Below, in pieces: positions 1 to 8,243 of a DNA stretch of 12,167 nucleotides. The notes beneath the pieces are model-generated. The model was given only the letters and a program-made list of their open reading frames with translations, made no database searches and had not been told where the DNA came from. The translations under genes were made by a program, and so were the position numbers. Each line of letters begins with the position of its first letter. Within the stretch, counting starts at the first letter, position 1. The stretch is from Paramacrobiotus metropolitanus (lineage: Eukaryota > Tardigrada > Eutardigrada > Parachela > Macrobiotidae). The stretch covers positions 808,001 to 820,167 of the forward strand of contig NW_026570285.1 of assembly GCF_019649055.1 (NCBI RefSeq). Reading direction: 5' to 3'.

Positions 1-1052
1 TGATCACACAAGCACACACACGCGCCGCTTTCTTTGATGGCAAATTAGTGTTCATGCCGGTCGCTATCGCATTTCTCTTAACGAAGCGCTGGTAGCTATC
101 TCTTTGTTAGACTAATTATCCTCGTTCGACACCCATAGCAAAAAATTATATCAAAGCACAAGCAAAATTATTATTAAAATGACATCGCTGTATTTGGATA
201 GATGCGGCTTTGTTCCTTTCAGCTAGCTAAAAACCCCAAACTCTATAACCATTGATAAATTCGCCTTAGAAAGTGTAGTTGTATTTGAGAAATTCTAGGC
301 AGTAATTTTACACGGCTGTTAGGCTTAATTGTGATAACAATGCTGCCAGCCTGGGAGATTCAGAAAAGGCGCGAATGCTGACATGCTGTTAGAAAGTAGG
401 CTCGAAAGCAGCTTTACTTTATTCTTGTCTTTTTAAAAAAAAACATGCGATTGAAAAAACTTGCGATAGTCAAAAAGCGCTGCTTGCAGTTCACTGCAGG
501 CGCAATCTTTGAGAGAAAAAATAACACTTGCAAGCGATGGAACTACAGCACCATGCTTCGATAAACCTTGAAACTGATAAACGTTATATTGAGGACTGTT
601 CCGTACAAACACACTGCAATAGTTTAGAATTCACGATATTCAGTAAAGCCTTAACATGAAACAAGTCTTATCAGTGCGCATGCTGATTACTAGTACAACT
701 TTACAAATTTTAAATACCACTTGAACGTGCCCAGTGAGCATTACTGCAGTTGTACGCAACTACGCATTTTATGATGGTAAACGGTTGGGGAAATCATCAC
801 TGAAAATCCACATATTCTATTACGGCCCCATTAACTCTGTCTGATCAATACGAAAATGTATCAAGTGTAGTGGTTCAGAAATCCAATGCAATTTAACCGA
901 TCTAACCGAAGGATCTGTGCCCGATTAATTCACTTTGCTGTAAAGCGTTTGTAAAGCGCTGTTCAGTGAGATCGATCTGCAAGTAAAATCTACAAACTAC
1001 GACAAACATTTTTACCATTAATTTTATATCTGACTATTGGATCGACATCAGG
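1..1052. other. Gene-free upstream region of the kinase gene
   Basis: No open frame of useful length and no recognisable RNA gene is seen here. The sequence is AT-rich with short homopolymer runs (for example the A-run near 437-443). It presumably contains the promoter and 5' UTR of the kinase gene that starts at 1053. A TATA-like string (ttttatatc) lies near 1022-1030, but it is only about 25 bases from the ATG, too close to be a convincing core promoter. An unseen upstream non-coding exon is possible. Confidence 0.5.
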
Positions 1053-4000
1053 ATGGGAAATAGTGCTTCGATCAGCAACGCGCTATTCGAGGTCATTGGC
1101 CCGAACATGGAGTACCCGGACATCGATGATTCGCCAGGGGAAATTATTGCTTGGGGGTCTTTCGGCCACATTTGCGTAGCTAATGTTAAAGTTACACACC
1201 GTGGCGAGTACACTGGAGCAGACACAATAACCGTAAAGCAGATACGTCTCTACAACGATGCCGCAGATTTTACTGACCACGAACGCTGGATGCAAGCCTT
1301 GCAAAGATTACGAACTCTGACTGAGCTTATGCATGAAAATCTTGTTGTCTACCACCAAGTCCTCATCTGCGCCGCAAAGGGAGCCATAATTCAGCTGGCA
1401 ACAGATTATCATGACACTAATCTCACCAATTATTTAAGAAATGTCCCAGAAAAAGGAGACGCAAGAATTAGTTACGAAAAAGTCATCCAGCTCGCAAAGC
1501 AGATTACACGAGGATTGGAATATCTACATTCTAATGACTTAACCCATGGCGATTTAAATCCAGCTTACATATGGGTGAGAACTGGACCAGATAATCTGGA
1601 AACGCTTTTGATCAGTGATCTAGATGGTTGGATGCTAATGCGAGACATCGTTCGATTTGATAGATTCAATATTCTTAGGGACATACCCTACTTACGCTTT
1701 ATGTCACCTGAAATGGTGAGGTTCTTTCAGAATAAAGAGACTTCGGAAATTGGAAGCCAAACAGATATTTGGAGTCTTGGCTGCATTATTTTACAGATGG
1801 TGGAAAACTTCCTACACATAACAAATAACCGATTAGTGAAGGGAGTGTGTTATGTAGACTCTAGAAACTACCTCGATGAAGTTGGCTTAGTCGCCCTAAT
1901 CGCCGACGGTTACGCGCCGCATGTGAGTGACGACATCGATGAAAACTTAGCGGGCATCATTCAACAGTGCTTGGATATATCCAGTTTAAACCGATTGTCT
2001 ACCGGGGAATTGTTGAACAAATTACAAAAAATTAACATTATAGTCGACCCGATCGATGATCTAGGATCAGCGACGATTATCGGCAGTAATATGCAGTACC
2101 GCTATTCACACGTTGATTATATTGGAAGAGGATCCTTTGGAATTGTTTATAAAGCCAAAGTGACAAAACAGGGCAGTTATATTGGGCAGAAATTTATAGC
2201 TGTCAAAGTTATGCACATGGGAGTTCAATCCAAAGGTCCCAATGAGGGCGAAAGCTGGATGAAAACCTTAAAACGACTGAGGAAGCTTACTGAATTGTCT
2301 CACAAGCATCTCGTTGCTTATTTCAAAATCTCCATCGTTGACGCGCCCGGTGGAGCGACCGTCGAACTGGCAATGAATTACCATAAAGGTGACTGCGTAT
2401 TAACCAATTATCTCACCTACTGTAGGAGCTCTCACTAGTAGCCGCTGACTTCGTTCTGTTTCCCAGTGAATTGCTAATTGGCTTGCCGACTCTGTAATGG
2501 TTATGCAAACCTGTTCGCTATCTAAATGATCAATGAGAGAAATTTTGCTTTTTTACAAATTCATTGCCAAACAGCTTGTCGACGGATTCGTTATCCGTCA
2601 ACAAAAGAGTCTTCAAGGAGTTATCTAGCAGTTAATCGATGGGGTTCCTACTTCCTAGTTATTATTCAAGTAATTACTACGACTTCATATCAGACCCGTC
2701 TTTAGAAGCTGCGGTATAAATGTTGCGCCGAGAGGTGGCGCACCGGCTACGCCGACGCGAAATTGGGCGCAGAGTCGTTTGGCGCACGCAGCTTTTCAGT
2801 TTTTAAAATGGGACGCCGTTATTTAGCTCTGGCGCGCAAGTCGCGACCGGAAAGGTGCTGATTGTATGTGTAGCCTAAAGCGGAGATGTTTCTTTGGTGA
2901 CCCTTAGTCAGCTTTTCGATTTTTCTTCGATTTTCTGAGTTTTTGTTTTCAGATTCCCTCGGTTCTGCATTCTGTCAGTTATCAGTCTGTCATTTTAGCA
3001 ACCAGGCGAGTGATTACTCTATCGGTCAGCATAAGAGTCGTTAGCAAGTTGTTGGTCAACTAAACTGTCAGAATGCCAAGCTAGGCATAGTTAAATGTAT
3101 CTTAAAAGTGCTTTGCTTTGATTGGTTATAATATTGTACAAATGTTTGTAGGGGATCTTGCGTCTTACCTTGAGGAGGCTAAGAAAAGTCGGGATTTACA
3201 AAACAGTTATACCCATAAAAAGGTTATCAAATTCACGATACATTTAGCTCGCAGACTGGAGTACTTGCACTGGAATAGTATAATTCATGGAGATTTAAAA
3301 CCCGAAAACATCCTCGTACAAATTATGAATCATGGTCGCGAAAAACTACTGATCGGCGATTTGGACGATCTAGTTCAAATGCGCAAAAGCCATACTTGTT
3401 CCGGGGACATTTTGCAGCTCCGCGGGACGACGCGTTATATGTCACCCGAGATGTTGCGAAAATTCACGCAAGTGGGTGACGAGCAACCAGGAAGGAAAAC
3501 GGATATCTGGAGTTTGGGTTGTATAATTCTGGACATGGTTGAAGCCTTGCAAAATGAACCGGTAAAGCGACTCGCAAAGGATGGGAATATTGTGGATGCT
3601 GGAAGCGATCTTCCCAGTCACCGGTATGTGCATCTGATCATCAATGGATTCGTGCCACTTGCGAGTGATAGCGTTGAGAAAAACTTGGCGCGGCTCATCG
3701 GACGCTGCTTGAATCAAGTTAGTAATAACAGAATATCCGCACATGCCCTGCTTGGAGCCTTCCGGAAAGAAAAGAAGCATGTTATCGTATTTTTTGCTCA
3801 CAAGAGGCTTACCACCCTGGATAAAGCGTTGCTGTTCGATCCTTTAACTGTTTCCTTTGAAGCGCGAGAAAAGCTCGGAGCACCAACTATACCGCCACAC
3901 CGCTGGTCGTATACGGACCCCATACTTCCTGGTTTAAAATCGGAAATCATGTTCTGTCTGAGGACCATTGGTGTGGCAGGACATGCAGATGATACTGAGC

Positions 4001-4397
4001 ACCACTTCTGGAACGTGGTTGACGGGACATGGCGTACGATGTCACCGATGTTGTCAACGAATTCATTTGTGGTAAAACGCAAGCTTTATGTTTGGGACGG
4101 AAGGGAAGCTTTTATGGAGATGGACGCTTTTACGGGCAGCATTCTCTCTATAAGAACTCCTCCGCGAATCAACCTGTATGCAATATAATGGTGTTTTTAA
4201 CCTAGTAGGTATGCGAGAGGTAACAAATTTTGACTAAGCTTTTCAATTGCAGTCTTTACGGAGAATGGGTTGCATTACAAACCGTTTCACGGCTTGACAT
4301 TTCCATTCATTCTAGGAAACCAGCGCAAAGTGGACAAAATACAAGCCGGCAACAAGTCCCCCGTGTTGCTGAACATGGGGACGACGTTGAGGCTTAG
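1053..4397 (+). CDS. Tandem kinase-domain protein, MAP3K/STE-like, three exons (1053-2388, 3152-4175, 4253-4397)
   Basis: Joining the three exons gives 2505 nt, or 834 residues plus stop. The ATG at 1053 starts MGNSAS, which fits an N-myristoylation signal (Gly2, Ser6), so membrane attachment is likely. Domain 1 (about 25-330) has a degenerate glycine loop (AWGSFG, 33-38), Lys62, Glu91, HGD with Asp167 but Tyr172 where the metal-binding Asn belongs, DLD instead of DFG (189-191), SPE (218-220), Asp238 and Arg314. It is probably a pseudokinase. Domain 2 (about 350-650) has an intact GRGSFG loop (358-363), Lys385, Glu414, HGDLKPEN with Asp493 and Asn498, again DLD (515-517), SPE (543-545) and Asp563. 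The two domains align throughout, pointing to internal duplication. The tail (about 655-834) is unrecognised; its KLYVWDG segment is weakly Kelch-like. The kinase fold is certain from motifs, catalytic activity is unknown, and the third exon is the least sure part; without it the protein ends at 4188. Confidence 0.8.
2389..3151 (+). other. Intron 1 of the tandem kinase gene (phase 1)
   Basis: The donor is AAAG|GTGACT at 2388/2389 and the acceptor is TTTGTAG|GGG at 3151/3152. Splicing joins ...NYHK to GDLASYL through a split Gly codon. The joined segment aligns with the matching part of domain 1 (DYHDTNLTNYL), with no residue gained or lost in the LxxYL core. Read through unspliced, the frame gives a second LTNYL and stops at 2436-2438, which makes no sense in a kinase fold. 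The 763-nt length is large compared with the 77-nt second intron. Confidence 0.8.
2715..2840 (+). promoter_or_regulatory. Possible intronic promoter: TATA box and GC-rich patch
   Basis: Inside intron 1, a TATAAA at 2715-2720 sits in a GC-flanked context and is followed by a CpG-rich stretch unlike the AT-rich surroundings. Several GGCGC cores occur in it, including TTTGGCGC at 2778-2785, which matches the E2F consensus TTTSSCGC. An ATG at about 2808 opens only a 17-codon frame. This could start a shorter transcript encoding mainly the second kinase C-lobe, or it could be an inserted fragment. It is only a motif-level suggestion. Confidence 0.25.
4176..4252 (+). other. Intron 2 of the tandem kinase gene (phase 2), probable
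   Basis: The donor is CCT|GTATGC at 4175/4176. The acceptor is preceded by a pyrimidine-rich tract (ttttcaattgcag) ending at 4252. Splicing continues the frame from RINL into LYGEWVALQ and on to a TAG at 4395-4397. Without it the frame stops at 4186-4188. The good acceptor and the open 47-codon continuation support the intron, but an alternative end at 4188 cannot be excluded. Confidence 0.55.
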
Positions 4398-4588
4398 ACA
4401 TGTAATTTCATCCCGGGCCAGCGGTGCTCGAAGTAGAAAGAAAGATAACAGATAGTGAGCCCACAAGCTCAGCTTTCTCTCTGCCAGTCTTAACAACCTG
4501 TGGTTTCGGTATATAAGCTTCCTAGAAGAAAACACACACAACGATGTTTATCACATCATAAACCAAGAAACTTTGTTTGTCTATACCA
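4398..4588. other. Spacer between convergent genes
   Basis: Nothing convincing is seen here. It presumably contains the 3' UTR of the kinase gene, and no canonical AATAAA is present in the stretch. Short open frames on both strands lack recognisable features. Confidence 0.4.
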
Positions 4589-5857
4589 TTATGGACTGAT
4601 CAACATTAACAGCCTTTTATTGTGGTTCGGGTCCTCCCTTGTTGTAAATTCCTTCCGTGCTGGATCCCTAATCATGCACAAAGGGTCATCGCACTCGTAC
4701 GACGTCCAGGACTGCAATTCGGGGTGTTTATCCCGACAGTGCTCTTTAAATTTATCCGCTACAATGAATTGTCCGCAATAAGTTCCGGAATCCTGTTTAC
4801 GGTATGGCATCGTATTGCAAACTGGTCATTATGACCTACCCGCTGTTGATCTTTAATACGAGGATCAATCCGCCAACAGTAATCGCAGTGGTCTGCTTGC
4901 TGGGCTGAGTATACCGCTTTTGAGTGCACTTTTTTAGCGTCATTACTGTCTTCCGTGTCGCGATGCTCGAGATTATGCTGCTTGAGCCCTTCTTGCGTAT
5001 ATACGAGTCCTTTTAACGAGCCATGTCCTTCGTCGCATTTTGCACAGTTAACATAAATATAATCCTCTCGTAATATCGTAATATAGGATTCTGGCAAATT
5101 ATCCGATGGTCTGCAATATTTCCTCTATACTGATCGAACTTCAGTATGCTAACATGTGCATCCAAATACTTCTCATGGTGCGACATACCAAAGTAATCCG
5201 GCGCGTCGTCACCATACACTTTTGTGGGCACGTAAATTGAGTCGTACACTTTCGCTTCCTTGACTGCACTATAAATCGCTTGGGCGATATCTCCTCCGTA
5301 TATCAACGGATAATCGAAGTGTCCATGCATTTACCCATCGGGCACTGCTTTTCGTAGGATATTAAAATCCCCAAAAATAGCCAGTTTGTAGTTGTTACCT
5401 TCATATCTGCTGCAAAAAGCCTCCAAGCTATGGGCGAATTCGCCGGCTGCCTTATCCGTATAGTTGCTTTTGCGGTATGCGAAGAAACAGGCCCATTTAT
5501 CAATGGCTGTAAAGGTGAACGTTAGACATTGATAAGATAACTTTTTGTCCTTTGAAATAGTTTGTGAGCGCTATACCAAAGAACAGCTGAGAATGCATTA
5601 TTGTATGGTGTATTCCCTAACCCATAATGCATAAAGTTATATAGGGAGAAATCCGATTGCATAATATACACCTTCCCTGTACTGCTCATCCAGTCCGTAT
5701 GGATTTCCACGTCATGACTGAACAGTGCTACTTTTTTACCTGCACACTGCATATAGAGTCGCTTCAGTAAGCGTATCTCGAAATGTGTTTGAGTCATTAC
5801 ATTCATGCTGTCCTGTATTCCTGGAAAATTTTTTTCCTGTTGGATTACATCAAGATT
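4589..5857 (-). pseudogene. Broken EEP-type nuclease/phosphatase gene with C-terminal zinc-finger-like modules
   Basis: Read on the minus strand from about 5857 (ATG at 5806), adjacent frames give consecutive pieces of what looks like one protein. The first piece (to 5522) ends after PYNNAFSAVLWY. A second frame holds NVHL (5523-5512). A third holds the core LAIFGDFNI (GDFN 5372-5361), an in-frame TAA at 5333-5331, and ADHR (5114-5103). In the EEP family, GDFN and SDH-type motifs carry metal-binding and catalytic Asp, Asn and His, and NVHL resembles the conserved strand before them. After a further frame shift near 5097 comes a C2H2-like finger (CAKC 5046-5035, QHNLEH near 4980-4963), a CDYC pair (4887-4876), and, after another shift near 4810, a YC...HCRDKH module. 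Each shift loses almost no sequence, so small indels fit better than introns. I read it as a decayed gene. The exact family and substrate are unknown; an endonuclease from a mobile element or a host enzyme are both possible. Confidence 0.5.
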
Positions 5858-6479
5858 TCACGAAGACCTCAAAGCTAAACTTTATAAAAAAACGAATTTC
5901 AGGACTTCTGGCGCGTGACGCAGGGGGTACCCGGTGCTGCACCGTGATTTGACTTACAGTTTGAGAGTTTCGAGATTTTATATGCTTTTGGTTTTCGATT
6001 TCGTACGAAAAGAAGGTTTCTTCTACGCAACTTTGGTTACAAAATGAAGAATAAATTACGGAAATCATTATAAGTGGTAAATGTGCCGTTTTCAACCAGA
6101 TTTGGTGCGCACTCCACCGGTTCTGCCTACGTCGCACACAACAAAATGCAAATTCTACTGTCAATTTTGGAAGAACTGTAAAGGTACTGCATGAATCAAA
6201 CCAACAATTAAAAAGTCGAACCAAAAAACGGTTAGGAATATTGAGACTGAGCGACCTGTTGACATAATTAATAGGTAAATAGTAGGTAGACAGGTAGACA
6301 GTTGGTAATAGGTAAATTATTCCATTTCGACTCCTCTTCCTAAACCTATAATGGTGTACTTACGGCTCCAAGTTTAGCTAATGAGTAGGACAAATTGAAA
6401 TAAAAAATGCGTACAATAAATGTAGTTTGACAAATGTACGCGGTGAATGGTTAAGTTAGGAAATGTGGGGTTGCGATAT
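5858..6479. other. Non-coding stretch with low-complexity patch
   Basis: I see no supported gene here. A GC-rich patch at 5908-5945 contains a perfect inverted repeat CGGTGC-T-GCACCG (5932-5944) and GGGTACCC (5925-5932). At about 6270-6318 there is a low-complexity run built from variants of TAGGTA and GTAGACAG. A minus-strand open frame across 5850-6224 shows no domain and is likely chance. Confidence 0.4.
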
Positions 6480-6503
6480 GTCGTGTAACGCGCGTTATAC
6501 GAC
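6480..6503. repeat. 24-bp near-perfect palindrome
   Basis: The sequence GTCGTGTAACGC followed by GCGTTATACGAC forms two 12-base arms that pair with a single mismatch and no loop. Flanking bases (GGTTGCGATAT to the left, ATAAACCATTGCGACC to the right) pair partly and could extend a cruciform. The right arm contains GTTATACG, the reverse complement of the motif repeated just downstream. Confidence 0.75.
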
Positions 6504-6552
6504 GGTTGACATAAACCATTGCGACCGCAGCAAGCTGTGACACTATACCGTA

Positions 6553-6598
6553 CGTATAACCGTTAATGAGTAACCGTATAACCGTATAACCGTATAAC
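6553..6598 (+). repeat. Clustered CGTATAAC 8-bp direct repeats
   Basis: CGTATAAC occurs at 6553-6560 and then three times head to tail at 6575-6582, 6583-6590 and 6591-6598. The inverted form GTTATACG lies at 6494-6501 and a one-base variant at 6482-6489. Such clusters can be protein-binding arrays or subterminal repeats of DNA transposons. No transposase is seen nearby. Confidence 0.7.
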
Positions 6599-6689
6599 CT
6601 TGCATTTCAAGCGACCGTCCCATGTTATTGGGTAAATAATTTTTGCAATAATAAGTTCATAGTGGCGTATTCATTCGGAAGCGATAACG

Positions 6690-6830
6690 ATGGACTTTGG
6701 ATTAGTCAAAAGAAGTCGGGCACGTATCGGCAAAGGGGCAAAAGAGATTCATTCAGCCCAGTTTCGTCAAAACCTGAAAAATCATCAAAATAAAAGCATG
6801 TTTTCCAGTTTCTCATTTCTAAAACTGTAA
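6690..6830 (+). CDS. Weak candidate: short basic ORF (46 aa), possibly a first exon
   Basis: An ATG at 6690 begins MDFGLVKRSRARIGKG and runs 46 codons to TAA at 6828. The product is basic and polar, and I recognise no family. It lies opposite a minus-strand open frame (6706-7002); at most one of the two is real. It could be a first exon linked to the exon candidate at 7097-7231, but I could not find a strong donor in the right phase. Confidence 0.15.
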   Translation: MDFGLVKRSRARIGKGAKEIHSAQFRQNLKNHQNKSMFSSFSFLKL

Positions 6831-7002
6831 TTTTCGCATGAACACCCTTCCGTAATCCTAAGTTTGCAAAGAACACGACAGTCACGTTGTACATCCCATC
6901 TGTCGTCGAAAGACGGTTTTTTATTTCGTCAAGAAACGGATTAATCGCTCGGTAGACCCGTCTGTATGCGACCAACCACTCGGCTCGGCTGCGACCAACC
7001 AT
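6706..7002 (-). CDS. Weak candidate: 98-aa hypothetical ORF or exon
   Basis: The ATG at 7002 opens a 98-codon frame, and the same frame stays open upstream to about 7055, giving roughly 118 codons. The N-terminal half (VGRSRAEWLVAYRRVYRAIN, then a segment with FLDEIKNRL) looks amphipathic and protein-like, but no motif is recognisable. The C-terminal third is rich in Phe and Asp and may be intronic or chance. The family is unknown. Confidence 0.22.
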   Translation of the reverse strand: MVGRSRAEWLVAYRRVYRAINPFLDEIKNRLSTTDGMYNVTVVFFANLGLRKGVHAKITVLEMRNWKTCFYFDDFSGFDETGLNESLLPLCRYVPDFF

Positions 7003-7096
7003 AGCGGTTTTTGGAGTTTTCAGTGTCCATAAAATCCGAAAGGTAGCCTTTAATCTTCGAAGATCACGTCAATTTGTCGTTTATGTCTTTTTACAG

Positions 7097-7231
7097 ATAG
7101 GATCCGCCGCCTTAAAGAGAACCAATGACAAATTCACGGATAGTATCGCCAAAACCAGAAAGTCGCAACGTTCGGTTGAAGCGTTAGAGTTGTCCGACAA
7201 TTACCAGTATATCAACAATCAGATCTTGTAA
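7097..7231 (+). CDS. Candidate 3'-terminal exon of an unidentified gene (44 aa)
   Basis: A pyrimidine-rich tract with acceptor (gtctttttacag, ending 7096) is followed by an open frame of 44 codons to TAA at 7229-7231. The product begins IGSAALKRTNDKFTD and ends DNYQYINNQIL. It is polar, charged and plausibly helical, unlike the Phe/Cys-rich peptides of chance frames nearby. The upstream exon was not found with confidence. The product is not recognised. Confidence 0.3.
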   Translation: MGSAALKRTNDKFTDSIAKTRKSQRSVEALELSDNYQYINNQIL

Positions 7232-7424
7232 TGTTGACGGCGAACGAAGTCGAGCTACCAAGGGCGCCTGAAATACTTCCTAAGCAGATCCTAATATTTT
7301 CAGCCGTTAGTGCTAGTGTCGTCAGCGCATTCAGAGCACAAATCCGTCCGAAAAAAGTGGTTTATAAGAGAATACTCCAGACAAGATGCAACCAAGTAAA
7401 AAAACTGCCAAGTTTCGCTGACCA

Positions 7425-8209
7425 TCACCGTGCTGGACGTAGTCCTGCACGGCGCCGGTCAGCCAGTTCCCAGCTGTAGCTGACGTGGATTTCAAGTGAG
7501 ACAGGGCGACGGTATCAACGCAGGTGACATCCCACGCCAAGCACATCCCGCGTTTCCAGGCGAAGGTCGTACACCCATCTGGGCGGCGATTCGACGTGTG
7601 GTATGTTCCCCGCGGCTCCATTTTAGCAGGAATGCCGGCTGACACCAGTGCACTACACGCGATGCTGTTTAGACCGCCATGACGCGGGTGTCTTCCAGCA
7701 CAGAAGGCACAGGATGGGCCGAGGTGGACGTATGCATCAACGGGCTTGTGGCACTTAGCACATGAATGCGGCTCACAGATGGATACGCCTAGTCTCAAGC
7801 CGACTGAAATCTTTACTGTGTCATCATCAAGGAGATTACCGATGTGTGCCGAGGGTAAGGCATTCAACCATATGCCAGCTTCCGGTGTCGACTGAGCCAA
7901 GAGGCGGGCCCGGTTGACCTCGTCGTCGCGAAAGATATCCAATAGTAAAGACAGCGATGCGTTACACAGCGGAAGACCCCATGCTCGTTGTATCTTACGG
8001 AAGTTGTGATCTGGGAGATCTTCAAGACGCGCTTTGGACTCACACAGCTCCGCGGCAGCCAAGCTATCTAACGAGGGATGGTCAGGAAGCAGTAAGGACA
8101 CTAAGCCGGATACGGAGTGAATCAAAGCCAAAAAGGCTGGGAGCGCTAATTCTTCCGCCCGACGTTTGCCAAACCGCCTCTGCTCACTGGTAGTGTCGCC
8201 TGCCGCCTT
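7425..8209 (-). pseudogene. 5'-truncated retroelement ORF: post-RT region, CCHC motif and restriction-like endonuclease
   Basis: Read on the minus strand, the frame is open from 8209 (TAA at 8212-8210). It begins with RRAEELALPAFLA, typical of the region just after the RT domain in this retroelement group. Then come DEVNRARLLAQ with GIWLNALPS (about 7924-7855), LRLG, and a CCHC zinc motif CAKC-x8-H-x4-C (about 7762-7709). GRHPRH with a following Asn, MEPRG, RRPDG and WDVTCVDT make up a PD-(D/E)XK-like endonuclease core (about 7696-7512). There is no ATG; the TTG at 8131 is not a real start. The frame degenerates after about 7471, where the next frame continues with ADRRRA as expected for the family and stops at 7427-7425. 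This implies a frameshift. The RT palm with its catalytic Asp residues should lie above 8209 and is absent, so this is a dead fragment typical of incomplete reverse transcription. Family assignment is from recalled motif order, not a search. Confidence 0.85.
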
Positions 8210-8212
8210 TTA

Positions 8213-8243
8213 CGGGTAGTCGTTGTCGGGTAGTAGTCGTTGT
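8213..8243 (+). repeat. Short imperfect tandem duplication at the retroelement's 5' edge
   Basis: CGGGTAGTCGTTGT (8213-8226) is followed directly by CGGGTAGTAGTCGTTGT (8227-8243), the same unit with a three-base insertion. It coincides with the point where the retroelement coding similarity ends, so it may mark the insertion or truncation junction. Confidence 0.6.

Noticed and set aside
1034-1304. Minus-strand open frames overlapping the start of the kinase gene
   Set aside because: They lie antisense to a clearly coding kinase N-lobe and show no motif, so they are shadows.
2389-2438. Kinase protein ending at 2438
   Set aside because: The last residues duplicate the LxxYL strand found again at 3157, and a good donor at 2389 explains the read-through into intron.
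3442-4082. Minus-strand open frames opposite the second kinase exon
   Set aside because: They are antisense to strongly conserved kinase motifs and have no recognisable features.
4500-4834. Plus-strand frames at 4500-4781 and 4622-4834
   Set aside because: They lie opposite the Cys/His-rich minus-strand segments, which are the more protein-like reading.
5850-6224. Minus-strand 124-aa open frame
   Set aside because: There is no domain, composition is irregular, and it joins poorly to the nuclease-like frames downstream. It is probably chance in a low-constraint region.
7231-7479. Plus-strand 82-aa frame
   Set aside because: Its second half is antisense to the retroelement fragment, and the start context adds nothing. 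The preceding exon candidate ends with a stop at this position.
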